A stretch of 13,612 nt of DNA from Bacteroidales bacterium. GTDB taxonomy: Bacteria; Bacteroidota; Bacteroidia; Bacteroidales; UBA7960. The notes beneath the pieces are model-generated. The model searched no databases. It saw only the letters and a list, made by a program, of their open reading frames with translations, and was not told the origin of the DNA. Below, piece by piece: positions 1 through 8,281 of this stretch. The position numbers and the translations under genes are program-made. The stretch lies in NCBI GenBank assembly GCA_007132395.1, contig SLOR01000224.1, positions 1 to 13,612 of the forward strand, in the 5' to 3' direction. The stretch's first letter is position 1. Every line of letters begins with the position of its first letter.

Positions 1-3000
1 GAAATCGTATAAAAACGTGAACAATATCCTGGGGTGGCTTTTGTTTATTGCTGCCACCGCGGTATTTATGCTTACCATTGAACCCACTGCCAGTTTCTGG
101 GATGCAGGAGAACGCCTGGCCACTTCCTTTAAGCTGCAGGTAGCACACCCCCCCGGGGCACCCCTGTATCAAATGCTGGCGCGTATGTTTTCTTTGCTGG
201 CCCTGGGCGATGTAACAAGGGTTGCTTACTGGATTAATGCCATGTCGGCCGTTGCGGGTGGCCTTACCGTGATGTTTTTATTCTGGACCATTGCCATGCT
301 CGGGCATCGCTTGTTGAAAGCTACTGCCGATGTAAACAGCTATAAAACCTGGGCCGTATGGGGAGCCGGTATCGTGGGTGGTTTAACCCTTACTTTCAGC
401 GATTCTTTCTGGTTTACTGCTGTGGAAGCAGAAGTTTATGTTACCTCTCTTTTTCTCACCGCATTTGTTTTCTGGTCGATCCTTAAATGGGAGGCCACTG
501 AGCATGAAGCCGACTCTTTGAAGTGGCTGGTGCTTATCGCTTTTATCATCGGACTTTCCATCGGCGTACACATGCTCAACCTGCTGGCTATTCCGGCCAT
601 TGTTTTTGTGTATTATTTCAAAAAGTTTGAACCCACAAGAAAGGGAATAATCATTACTGCCATTGTTGCGGTTGCCTTGCTGGGCTTTATTCAGAATGTG
701 TTTATCCCCGGAGTGCTTACCCTTGACTGGTGGTTCGAAAGGTTCTTTGTGAATACCCTGAGGATGCCATTCCAATCCGGTACCATTTTTTACTTTTTGC
801 TGGTAACAGGGTTGATTGTTTTCGGTTTGTATTATACCCATAAAAAGAAAAGAGTGCTTTTCAACACCATCATTCTTTCCTTTACTTTTATTCTTATCGG
901 ATACACCTCTTTCATGATGCTGGTAATCCGCTCCAATGCGCATGTACCTATCAATGAAAATGCACCAAAAAATGCCGTAGCATTAAAATCTTACCTGGGA
1001 CGCGAGCAATATGGTGCATGGCCCTTGCTTTACGGACCATACTACAATGCACCCATCGAGCGTATTGATGACGGTAACCCTGTGTGGAGAGCCAATCGTG
1101 AAACAGGAAGATACGAAATTATTAATGAGAATATCGGAACGGTCCCCGTTTATGATCCCGAGTTTACGACCATTTTTCCCCGTATGCACAGCAGCAGGGG
1201 CTCGCACGTGAGGGCCTATGAAAGCTGGGGCAGGGTGGAGGGAAGACCCATCCGGGTGCAGCAACGCGACGGAACCACACAGGTTATACACAAACCCACT
1301 TTTGCAGAAAACCTGAGATTCTTTTTCTCCTACCAGGTGGGGCATATGTATATGCGCTATCTGATGTGGAACTTTGCCGGGCGGCAAAACGATATACAAG
1401 GGCACGGAGAACCCACAAGGGGAAACTGGATGAGTGGCATTAAACCATTAGATGCTGCTTTTCTGGGGCCTCAGAATAATCTGCCCGAAAGCATAACGAA
1501 TAACCCCGGCCATAGCAAATATTATATGCTGCCCTTCCTGCTGGGTATTATAGGACTGGTGTTTCAGATGAAACGAAAACCCGACGATGCCTTTGTTGTA
1601 GGCCTGTTGTTTCTCATGACAGGTATAGCCATTATTGTGTACCTCAATCAAACGCCCTTCCAGCCCAGGGAAAGGGACTATTCCTATATCGGCTCATTTT
1701 ACGCATTCTCCATTTGGGTGGGGCTGGGGGTGCTGGCGGTGGTAGATGCCTTGCAGCGAAAGCTAAGCGGAAAGCTCTCCGCAGTTGTTGCAACAGTGCT
1801 GTGCCTGGCCCTGGTGCCCACTATCATGGCCAAAGAAAACTGGAATAACCACGATCGCTCCGGACGCTACACCACCCGGGATGTGGCCGTCAACTACCTG
1901 GAGTCGTGTGCGCCCAATGCCATCATCTTCACCATGGGCGACAATGATACTTTCCCCTTGTGGTATGCTCAGGAAGTAGAGGGTATTCGTACCGATGTTA
2001 AGGTGGTAAACCTTAGTTTGCTCAACACCGACTGGTATATCGACGGGATGATGCGCCGAAAATTTTATGATGCAGAACCCTTGCCCATGACTATGCAGCC
2101 CCATCAGTACCGCGATGGTACTCGTGATTACCTCTATGTTATTGAGGATGCAAGGTTGGAGGGACAATATATCAACGTGAGAAGTATCATAAACTTCATT
2201 ACCAACGATGCCAATAAAAGAAGTATCGGTCGTACCCAGGATAACTTCTTCCCCACGCGCAAATTTCGCCTGCCCGTAGATTCTGCTACGGTTGTAAACA
2301 ACGGTACTGTGGCACCCGAAGATGCCCACCTTATCGTGGATGCTGTTGAGTGGGAGTTCCCCGATTTCGGTGTGCAGAAAAATGCTATCGTAATGCTTGA
2401 TTTTCTGGCCACCAACAACTGGGAAAGACCTGTATATTTTGCTATTACTACAGGAGCTGATGCTTACATTGGCCTGGAAGAGTATTTCCAGTTGGAAGGA
2501 ATGGCCTATCGTCTGGTTCCCATCAGATCGCGCAGCGCCGACGGACAAACCGGCCGTGTCAATACCCGCATCCTCTATGATAACGTAATGAATAAGTTTC
2601 AGTGGGGCAACATGTACGACCCCTCGGTGTATCTTAATGAGGATAACATCAGGCTAACGGTCAACTTCCGTAATGTGTTTCAGCGGCTGGCCAATGCTTT
2701 GATTCAGGAAGAACAGGTAGAAACGGCCATAGAGGTGCTTGACAGGGCCATGGAGGTTATGCCCGAGCATAATGTACCTTACAATTATTTCAGCCTGCTC
2801 ATCGCAGAAGCATACTATGATGCAGGTGCTTTCGACAAAGGCAATGCTATTTTTAACCGAATGACAGAACTGGAGGAACAGAACCTGCGCTATTATTTCT
2901 CCTTCAGCGGTCGCAGGGCAAGTATGGTAGAAAGCAACAAACAGGAATCTCTGGCTATAGTGCAGCGCATCAGTCATTTGTCGGCTTTTTATGAGCAGGA

Positions 3001-3067
3001 AGAACTGGCACAAACCTCCAAAGAGATTTTTGATATGTATTACGAAATGTATATGCAGGGAATCTGA
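1..3067 (+). CDS. DUF2723/GT117 family multi-pass membrane protein (probable glycosyltransferase), 5' end at window edge
   Basis: Large inner-membrane protein of the DUF2723 family, classed as glycosyltransferase family 117 and related to human TMEM260, a protein O-mannosyltransferase. A GT-C-type enzyme using a lipid-linked sugar is the family inference; donor and acceptor are unknown. From the GTG at 17 there are 1016 codons. The N-terminal half is strongly hydrophobic with many membrane segments. The first helix is followed by the family signature FWDAGE (residues 27-32, the acidic loop expected at the active site) and HPPGAP (44-49). A second conserved block, RERDYSY, lies near 551-557, followed by another hydrophobic region. 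The last roughly 130 residues look like helical TPR-type repeats. The frame stays open to the left edge (codons from base 2 read KSYKN before the GTG) and base 1 is G, so the true ATG probably begins two bases outside the window; GTG 17 is only the first in-window start. Family assignment is firm; the reaction is not shown by sequence alone. Confidence 0.88.
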   Translation, partial: KSYKNVNNILGWLLFIAATAVFMLTIEPTASFWDAGERLATSFKLQVAHPPGAPLYQMLARMFSLLALGDVTRVAYWINAMSAVAGGLTVMFLFWTIAMLGHRLLKATADVNSYKTWAVWGAGIVGGLTLTFSDSFWFTAVEAEVYVTSLFLTAFVFWSILKWEATEHEADSLKWLVLIAFIIGLSIGVHMLNLLAIPAIVFVYYFKKFEPTRKGIIITAIVAVALLGFIQNVFIPGVLTLDWWFERFFVNTLRMPFQSGTIFYFLLVTGLIVFGLYYTHKKKRVLFNTIILSFTFILIGYTSFMMLVIRSNAHVPINENAPKNAVALKSYLGREQYGAWPLLYGPYYNAPIERIDDGNPVWRANRETGRYEIINENIGTVPVYDPEFTTIFPRMHSSRGSHVRAYESWGRVEGRPIRVQQRDGTTQVIHKPTFAENLRFFFSYQVGHMYMRYLMWNFAGRQNDIQGHGEPTRGNWMSGIKPLDAAFLGPQNNLPESITNNPGHSKYYMLPFLLGIIGLVFQMKRKPDDAFVVGLLFLMTGIAIIVYLNQTPFQPRERDYSYIGSFYAFSIWVGLGVLAVVDALQRKLSGKLSAVVATVLCLALVPTIMAKENWNNHDRSGRYTTRDVAVNYLESCAPNAIIFTMGDNDTFPLWYAQEVEGIRTDVKVVNLSLLNTDWYIDGMMRRKFYDAEPLPMTMQPHQYRDGTRDYLYVIEDARLEGQYINVRSIINFITNDANKRSIGRTQDNFFPTRKFRLPVDSATVVNNGTVAPEDAHLIVDAVEWEFPDFGVQKNAIVMLDFLATNNWERPVYFAITTGADAYIGLEEYFQLEGMAYRLVPIRSRSADGQTGRVNTRILYDNVMNKFQWGNMYDPSVYLNEDNIRLTVNFRNVFQRLANALIQEEQVETAIEVLDRAMEVMPEHNVPYNYFSLLIAEAYYDAGAFDKGNAIFNRMTELEEQNLRYYFSFSGRRASMVESNKQESLAIVQRISHLSAFYEQEELAQTSKEIFDMYYEMYMQGI

Positions 3068-3149
3068 TATCCCGTGGTTCATTCCATACATCAGGTATCA
3101 TGCGAAAGAGAATAATGCAATGATTTGATCAGGGATTGAGAATATGAAT

Positions 3150-3190
3150 TAACCGGAAGACTTTTTGGCTGTGGAACGAAAATCCGGTTA
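3150..3190 (+). terminator. Weak terminator-like stem downstream of the GT117 gene
   Basis: An 8-bp stem, TAACCGGA (3150-3157) with TCCGGTTA (3183-3190), encloses a 25-nt interior in which T-rich and A-rich stretches could pair further. No clear U-run follows, so it is at best a weak or partly Rho-dependent terminator, about 85 bp after the stop codon. The rest of 3068-3230 shows no gene or other recognisable element. Confidence 0.3.
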
Positions 3191-3231
3191 TGTTTCCAAT
3201 TCATCCTAATACACTAAAATTCAGAACATTT

Positions 3232-3262
3232 TTTGCAATGTTTTAAATTTTGATTAACTTTG
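3232..3262 (+). promoter_or_regulatory. Bacteroidota-type promoter of the rimP-nusA-infB-pgi operon
   Basis: TTTG at 3232-3235 is followed after 19 bp by TAACTTTG at 3255-3262, matching the Bacteroidota housekeeping consensus (TTTG near -33, TAnnTTTG near -7) in both boxes and in spacing. Transcription should start near 3266-3270, giving a leader of about 120 nt before the rimP ATG. This is the best promoter in the window. Confidence 0.75.
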
Positions 3263-3270
3263 CGCCATAA

Positions 3271-3345
3271 TTAGCGAAAGCAGCTATGAACGGGGGGACT
3301 TAGAGTCCCCCGTTTCATTGGTATTAACTTTCGAAAGCCTGCTAA
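3271..3345 (+). ncRNA. Putative structured 5' leader of rimP (nested stem-loop)
   Basis: Starting almost at the predicted transcription start, TTAGC (3271-3275) can pair with GCTAA (3341-3345), and the adjacent GAAAG (3276-3280) with CTTTC (3328-3332). Inside lies a strong G/C hairpin: 3289-3300 pairs with 3304-3314 through CGGGGGGACT/AGTCCCCCG with one bulged G (3292) and a three-base loop TAG. CTTTCGAAAG (3328-3337) is a palindrome, so GAAAG 3333-3337 competes with 3276-3280 for the same partner, suggesting two alternative folds. There is no U-run, so it is not a plain terminator. Autoregulation of the translation cluster or ligand sensing is inference; I do not recognise the fold as a named RNA family. 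Confidence 0.4.
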
Positions 3346-3390
3346 ACAAGGGCGGGCGGTAGTTCGGAGGAATTTATCGAAGGTAAGAAA

Positions 3391-3867
3391 ATGATAAAAA
3401 AGCAAAGAATAATTGATATTGTTGAGGAACATCTGAAAGATTCGGATTTGTTTCTGATAGAGGTAAAAGTTTCCGGCAGAAACAAAATCATGATATTTCT
3501 GGATGGTGATAATGGAGTGCCTATCAGTTCATGCGTGCAGGTAAGCCGGCATGTGGAATCGCAGTTCGATAGAGATGTAGAGGATTTTGAGCTGGATGTT
3601 TCCTCTGTGGGAATCGATTCGGCGCTTCGTATGCCCCGCCAATTCGTAAAAAACATCGGCCGCGAAATCGCTTTTGAAGATAGCGAAGGCCGTAAAGTGA
3701 AAGCAAAATTGCTGAATGCCGATGATACCGGCTTCACCATTGAAAAACAGCTTCCCAAAAAGAAAAAGAAGGATGCACCACAGGAAGACCCCTTGCAAAC
3801 ACTCTCCTATGAGGCTGCAAAGGATGTGAAAGTTCAGGTTTCTTTTAAGAAATCATCCAACGAGTAA
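3391..3867 (+). CDS. rimP: Ribosome maturation factor RimP
   Basis: Cytoplasmic factor needed for late assembly of the 30S ribosomal subunit (head/S19 region in characterised homologues). The 158-residue length is normal. The N-terminal domain carries the family core: an amphipathic start helix, the LFLIEVKVSGRNKIMIFLDGD segment of strands near 20-40, and the signature DGDNGVPISSCVQVSRHVE (38-56). DFELDVSSVGID (65-76) corresponds to the conserved strand before the second domain. The C-terminal SH3-like domain (about 85-155) is interrupted by a lysine-rich insert (KKKKK, 123-127), common in this phylum. ATG 3391 has only a loose A/G-rich sequence just upstream; a GGAGG at 3366-3370 is too far away to decide it. 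It is the first gene of the operon, 42 bp before nusA, and presumably controlled by the promoter and foldable leader just upstream. Confidence 0.95.
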   Translation: MIKKQRIIDIVEEHLKDSDLFLIEVKVSGRNKIMIFLDGDNGVPISSCVQVSRHVESQFDRDVEDFELDVSSVGIDSALRMPRQFVKNIGREIAFEDSEGRKVKAKLLNADDTGFTIEKQLPKKKKKDAPQEDPLQTLSYEAAKDVKVQVSFKKSSNE

Positions 3868-3909
3868 ACAATTAATTTTTCAAACATATAATTCTAATTA
3901 ACGGGTAAA

Positions 3910-5145
3910 ATGGAAAATATCAATTTGGTTGAATCGTTCTCCGAATTTAAGGAGTTTAAAAACATTGACCGCCCCACCATGATGCTGATTCTGGAGGATG
4001 TTTTTCGCAGTATGCTGCAGAAGAAGTACGGATCGGCCGATAACTTCGACATTATTGTTAATATCGACAAGGGTGACCTTGAAGTGTGGCGCAACCGTAC
4101 AATTGTGGAAGATGGTGCCGTGGAAGACCCCAATGAGGAAATCGAGTATTCGGAAGCCATCAGAATTGAACCCGACTTTGAAATCGGCGAAGAGGTATCT
4201 GAGCCCGTGCGTATGGTAGATTTTGGCCGCAGGGAAATTCTGGCCATAAGGCAAAACCTGGCTTCTAAAATCCTTGAACTGGAAAAAGACAGTGTATACA
4301 AAAAATACCAGGAGCGTGTAGGCGAATTGATTACTGCCGAAGTATACCAGGTATGGAAGAAAGAATTACTCGCCCTTGACGATGAAGGCATTGAGCTGAT
4401 TTTGCCCAAAACAGAGCAGATTCCCTCCGACTTTTTCCGAAAAGGCGATTCCGTCAGAGCCGTTGTGGCAAGGGTGGAAATCAAGAACAACAACCCCCTT
4501 ATCATTTTGTCGCGTACCTCCAATGTTTTCCTGGAAAGACTCTTTGAGCAGGAAGTTCCCGAAGTACACGACGGGCTCATTACTATCAAGAAGATTGTTC
4601 GTGCCCCGGGCGAAAGAGCCAAGGTGGCCGTAGAATCCTACGACGATCGCATCGACCCGGTAGGTGCATGCGTGGGAATGAAGGGCTCAAGAATTCATGG
4701 CATCGTTCGCGAATTGCGCAACGAGAACATTGATGTTATCAACTTCACTGCCAACCCCAGCCTTTACATTTCACGTGCACTGAGCCCAGCCAAAATTTCA
4801 AGCATCACCATTGACGAAGATACCAAGCGCGCCGAAGTTTATCTTAAGCCCGACCAGGTTTCATTGGCCATTGGTAAAGGGGGATTCAATATTAAACTTG
4901 CCGGGAGTCTTACCGGTTACGAAATCGATGTGTACCGCGATACCGACCAGGATTCTGAAGATGTTGACATACAGGAATTCTCCGACGAAATCGAAGAGTG
5001 GATCATCGAAGAGTTCAAGGCCGTGGGTCTTGACACCGCAAAAAGCATCCTCAACCAGAGCCTTGCTGACCTGGTGAAAAGGGTTGACCTGGAGGAGGAA
5101 ACCATTAAAGAAGTAATAAGCATATTAAAGGCAGAATTTGAATAA
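3910..5145 (+). CDS. nusA: Transcription termination/antitermination factor NusA
   Basis: RNA-polymerase-associated factor that modulates pausing, termination and antitermination and couples transcription to ribosome assembly. It has 411 residues in the usual order: N-terminal RNAP-binding domain (about 1-125), S1 RNA-binding domain (about 134-202, VGELITAEV to LIILSR), KH1 (about 225-300, with CVGMKGSRIHGIVREL at 254-269) and KH2 (about 300-345, with AIGKGGFNIKLA at 320-331). An acidic helical tail follows (345-411). It lacks the paired acidic C-terminal repeats of the E. coli protein, as is normal for Bacteroidota. No strong Shine-Dalgarno precedes the ATG (upstream AACGGGTAAA), and 3868-3909 is AT-rich with no promoter I can support, so it is probably co-transcribed with rimP. 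The stop codon lies 64 bp before the infB ATG. Confidence 0.97.
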   Translation: MENINLVESFSEFKEFKNIDRPTMMLILEDVFRSMLQKKYGSADNFDIIVNIDKGDLEVWRNRTIVEDGAVEDPNEEIEYSEAIRIEPDFEIGEEVSEPVRMVDFGRREILAIRQNLASKILELEKDSVYKKYQERVGELITAEVYQVWKKELLALDDEGIELILPKTEQIPSDFFRKGDSVRAVVARVEIKNNNPLIILSRTSNVFLERLFEQEVPEVHDGLITIKKIVRAPGERAKVAVESYDDRIDPVGACVGMKGSRIHGIVRELRNENIDVINFTANPSLYISRALSPAKISSITIDEDTKRAEVYLKPDQVSLAIGKGGFNIKLAGSLTGYEIDVYRDTDQDSEDVDIQEFSDEIEEWIIEEFKAVGLDTAKSILNQSLADLVKRVDLEEETIKEVISILKAEFE

Positions 5146-5151
5146 ATTATA

Positions 5152-5159
5152 TAACTTTG
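5152..5159 (+). promoter_or_regulatory. Possible internal promoter (-7 box) for infB
   Basis: TAACTTTG, identical to the -7 box of the rimP promoter, lies 7 bp after the nusA stop codon and about 50 bp before the infB ATG at 5210. No TTTG stands at the expected -33 position (5129-5132 reads AGGC), so this is a half-match. If active it would let infB-pgi be transcribed apart from rimP-nusA. Confidence 0.35.
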
Positions 5160-5209
5160 CAAACATTTTTCAAAGGCTTCAAAATTTTTTAGTAAATCAA
5201 GATTCTAGT

Positions 5210-8200
5210 ATGACTGAGGGCACCAAAGTAATGAGATTAAGCAAACTGGCCAGGGAGTTCAACATTGGTATTTCTACCATTGTGGATTTTTTGGGCAAAA
5301 AGGGTATTTCCGTAGATCCAAATCCTAACACCAAATTATCGCCGGAGACCTATCAGATACTAGCCAAGGAGTTTCAAAAAGAAAAAAGCCTGAAAGATGA
5401 AGTGCGCAAAACCAGCTTGAGTTTTGCCAAAAGAGAGAGCATCTCTCTGCAGGATGAAAAGGGTGAGGCTGAAGCCAAAACTATAGAAGTTAAAGAGGAC
5501 GAGGATAATGACCATGAGGAAGGAGAACTTCTTATTAAGGACATTAAATCCGGCATGGAAGAGAAAAAAGAGCCGGAGCCGGAACCCAGAGAAAAGGTGA
5601 AACTTGCAGGGCCTAAAATAGTTGGTAAACTCGAAGACGAATCAGCTAAGGAGAAAGCCACTGAGGAGAAAGCCCCCGAAAAAATAGAAAAAGAAGAAAC
5701 ACCCGAGCTTAAAACAGAGGTGCCAACCACCAAGGAAAAAGCTGTTGAAGAAACGCCCGCCACTCCGGAAACGCCCGCCGAAGGCGAGAAAAAAGAAGAA
5801 TCTGCAGGAAAAGGGCCAAAGGTACTGGGTAAGATAGACCTGGATGAACCTCCTAAGAAGAAAACCACTTCCAGGGCAGCCCCCAAACAAGAACAAGAAA
5901 CAGACAAACCTGCCACACCGGTTGCCAAAACTGAGAAGGAAGAAGCTAAAGTAGCAGATAAGAAAACCCCAGCTGCGGAGGCAAAAGAAAAGGCACCCGA
6001 CAAACCTGTAGAACAACCCGCCAAAGAAAAGGCACCGGAAGCTGAAAAAGCCGAAAGCGCCGATGACAAACGTCATAAAACAGAATATAAAAAACTTGAA
6101 GGTGTTACCATTCTTGGTAGAATAGAACTCCCTGACCCCAAAGAAAAAGCCAGAAAACCTGTGGCTTCTTCTTCCGATTCCGATAAGCCCAAAAAGAGAA
6201 AGAGAAAGAGAATTCGTAAGGAGAAAGGGCCTGAGGCACAGGATGCCGCCACCAAGGGCACCGACACACAAAAGAAAGACCCGGCTGCCAAAGATGCCAC
6301 GCAGCAAGGCCAAAAAAGAACTCCAAGACCACCTCTGAAAGGCAAAAAAGTCAGAAAAGACTTTGCAAAGCCAGAGGTGAGTGACGAAGATATTGCCAAG
6401 CAAATCAGGGAAACCCTTGCCACCCTTAGTGGAACAGGAAAATCCAAAGGTGCCAAGCATCGCCGGTTGAAGCGTGATTTGCAGCAAAAGCAGCGGATAA
6501 AAGAACAGGAACAGGCAGAAACCGAATCCAAGGTTCTGCAGGTTACCGAGTTTGTTTCGGCCAATGAGTTGGCCAGCCTTATGGATGTACCCGTTACACA
6601 GGTAATTTCAACCTGTATGAATCTTGGGCTGTTTGTGTCTATCAACCAGCGTCTGGATGCAGAAACCATTACCATTGTGGCCGACGAGTTTGGCTACGAT
6701 GTTAGCTTTGTAAGTGTTGATGCACAGGAAACCATTGAGGAAATAGAAGACCGGCCTGAAGATCTCAAGGATCGCGCCCCCATAGTTACTGTAATGGGCC
6801 ACGTTGACCACGGTAAAACCTCTCTCCTCGACCATGTAAGACATGCCAATGTAATTGCCGGCGAGGCAGGTGGAATTACCCAGCATATTGGTGCCTATTC
6901 GGTGCAGATGGAAGACGGTAAAATGATTACCTTCCTCGATACCCCGGGTCACGAAGCCTTCACGGCCATGCGTGCCAGGGGAGCCAAGGTTACGGATGTG
7001 GCGATTATTGTGGTAGCAGCCGATGACTATGTTATGCCCCAAACCATTGAGGCAATCAACCACGCTCAGGCAGCCAATGTGCCAATAGTAATTGCCATAA
7101 ATAAAATTGACAAGCCTAACGCTAATGTGGAAAAGGTGAAGGAAGAACTGGCCAAAATCAATATCCTTGTTGAAGACTGGGGCGGTAAATTCCAAAGCCA
7201 GGAGATATCTGCCAAAAACGGAACCAACATTGACAAGCTTCTGGAAAAAGTACTGCTGGAAGCCGAACTGCTCGACCTCAAAGCCAACCCCGACAGGATG
7301 GCATCAGGTACCGTTATTGAATCTTCTCTTGACAAAGGCAGGGGCTACCTTGCTACCATACTGGTGCAAAACGGAACCCTTAACATGGGAGATATCGTTG
7401 TGGCTGGAAATACCCATGGTAGGGTAAAGGCTATGTTCAACGAAAGAAACACTCGTATCACAACGGCAGGCCCTGCCACGCCCGTGCTTTTGCTGGGCCT
7501 TGATGGTGCTCCACAGGCCGGAGATAACTTTAACGTTGTGAAAGACGAAAGCGAAGCCAAGTCGATTACCTCCAAGCGCCAGCAATTGCTCAGAGAGCAG
7601 GGACTCAGAACCCAGAAACATATTACCCTTGACGAAATCGGACGACGCATCGCCATCGGCGACTTTAAAGAGCTTAACGTCATTATTAAAGGTGATGTAG
7701 ATGGTTCTGTAGAGGCCCTTGCCGACTCACTGCTGAAACTTTCCACAGAGGAAGTGCAGGTGAATATCATCCACAAAGCAGTAGGTTCTATTACCGAAGG
7801 CGATGTGCTGCTGGCTTCGGCCTCCAACGCTGTTATCGTTGGTTTCCAGGTACGTCCTTCTATGGCCGCACGTAAGCTGGCCGAGAACGAGGAAATTGAT
7901 ATCAGGATTTACTCCATTATTTATAATGCCATCAACGAGATTAAATCAGCCATTGAAGGTATGCTCGCTCCCGAAATTGAAGAAAAGGTTACTGCCAATA
8001 TCGAGGTTAGGGAAGTGTTTAAAATCAGCAAGGTAGGTTCGGTTGCCGGGTGTATGGTGCTTGACGGTAAAATTCACCGTAATGCCAATATTCGCGTAAT
8101 TCGCGACGGTATCGTGGTGTACACCGGATATCTGGGATCCCTCAAGCGTTTTAAAGACGATGTAAAAGAGGTTAATTCAGGTTATGAATGCGGATTGAAT

Positions 8201-8281
8201 GTTGACAGGTTTAATGACATCAAAGTGGGTGATATTATAGAAGCATTTGAGACCATTGAAATTGCACGTAAATTAGATTAG
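5210..8281 (+). CDS. infB: Translation initiation factor IF-2
   Basis: GTPase that places initiator fMet-tRNA on the 30S subunit and promotes subunit joining. From ATG 5210 it has 1023 residues. Order: an IF2_N helical domain (about 8-55, MRLSKLAREF onward); a long low-complexity linker rich in Lys, Glu, Pro and Ala (about 60-430) containing three copies of a GPKxxGKxx-like motif and a very basic KKRKRKRIRK stretch; a second IF2_N-like domain (about 444-495); and the G domain with GHVDHGKT (530-537), DTPGHE (577-582), NKID (631-634) and SAK (667-669). Beta-barrel domain II, domain III and the fMet-tRNA-binding domain IV reach the end. A 24-codon extension from TTG 5138 is possible in frame, but it would overlap the nusA end and read through the -7 box; MTEGTKVMRLSKLAREF fits known N termini, so ATG 5210 is preferred. 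ATG 5231 is a less likely alternative. Confidence 0.97.
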   Translation: MTEGTKVMRLSKLAREFNIGISTIVDFLGKKGISVDPNPNTKLSPETYQILAKEFQKEKSLKDEVRKTSLSFAKRESISLQDEKGEAEAKTIEVKEDEDNDHEEGELLIKDIKSGMEEKKEPEPEPREKVKLAGPKIVGKLEDESAKEKATEEKAPEKIEKEETPELKTEVPTTKEKAVEETPATPETPAEGEKKEESAGKGPKVLGKIDLDEPPKKKTTSRAAPKQEQETDKPATPVAKTEKEEAKVADKKTPAAEAKEKAPDKPVEQPAKEKAPEAEKAESADDKRHKTEYKKLEGVTILGRIELPDPKEKARKPVASSSDSDKPKKRKRKRIRKEKGPEAQDAATKGTDTQKKDPAAKDATQQGQKRTPRPPLKGKKVRKDFAKPEVSDEDIAKQIRETLATLSGTGKSKGAKHRRLKRDLQQKQRIKEQEQAETESKVLQVTEFVSANELASLMDVPVTQVISTCMNLGLFVSINQRLDAETITIVADEFGYDVSFVSVDAQETIEEIEDRPEDLKDRAPIVTVMGHVDHGKTSLLDHVRHANVIAGEAGGITQHIGAYSVQMEDGKMITFLDTPGHEAFTAMRARGAKVTDVAIIVVAADDYVMPQTIEAINHAQAANVPIVIAINKIDKPNANVEKVKEELAKINILVEDWGGKFQSQEISAKNGTNIDKLLEKVLLEAELLDLKANPDRMASGTVIESSLDKGRGYLATILVQNGTLNMGDIVVAGNTHGRVKAMFNERNTRITTAGPATPVLLLGLDGAPQAGDNFNVVKDESEAKSITSKRQQLLREQGLRTQKHITLDEIGRRIAIGDFKELNVIIKGDVDGSVEALADSLLKLSTEEVQVNIIHKAVGSITEGDVLLASASNAVIVGFQVRPSMAARKLAENEEIDIRIYSIIYNAINEIKSAIEGMLAPEIEEKVTANIEVREVFKISKVGSVAGCMVLDGKIHRNANIRVIRDGIVVYTGYLGSLKRFKDDVKEVNSGYECGLNVDRFNDIKVGDIIEAFETIEIARKLD

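Noticed and set aside
148..154. Seven-base homopolymers C7 (148-154), G7 (11521-11527) and G7 (13337-13343) as phase-variation tracts
   Set aside because: Each encodes a Pro-Pro or Gly-Gly pair at a natural position in an intact housekeeping gene. The tracts are short and nothing suggests switching.
1763..2548. 261-codon reverse-strand frame opposite the GT117 gene
   Set aside because: It lies wholly inside a clear family member on the other strand and has no recognisable domain, promoter or ribosome-binding site.
3325..3332. Second -7-like box TAACTTTC in the rimP leader
   Set aside because: It has one mismatch to TAnnTTTG, no TTTG at -33, and the bases are better explained as the 3' arm of the leader stem.
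5138..5209. TTG-initiated 24-codon N-terminal extension of infB overlapping the nusA end
   Set aside because: The extension (NKLYNFANIF...) is unlike IF-2 N termini, is AT-rich and contains the -7 box. ATG 5210 gives the expected start.
5374..6675. Long reverse-strand open frames opposite the infB linker (231, 281 and 200 codons)
   Set aside because: They are shadows of the biased K/E/P/A codon use on the + strand, giving Ser/Phe/Leu-rich nonsense with no domain or start signal.
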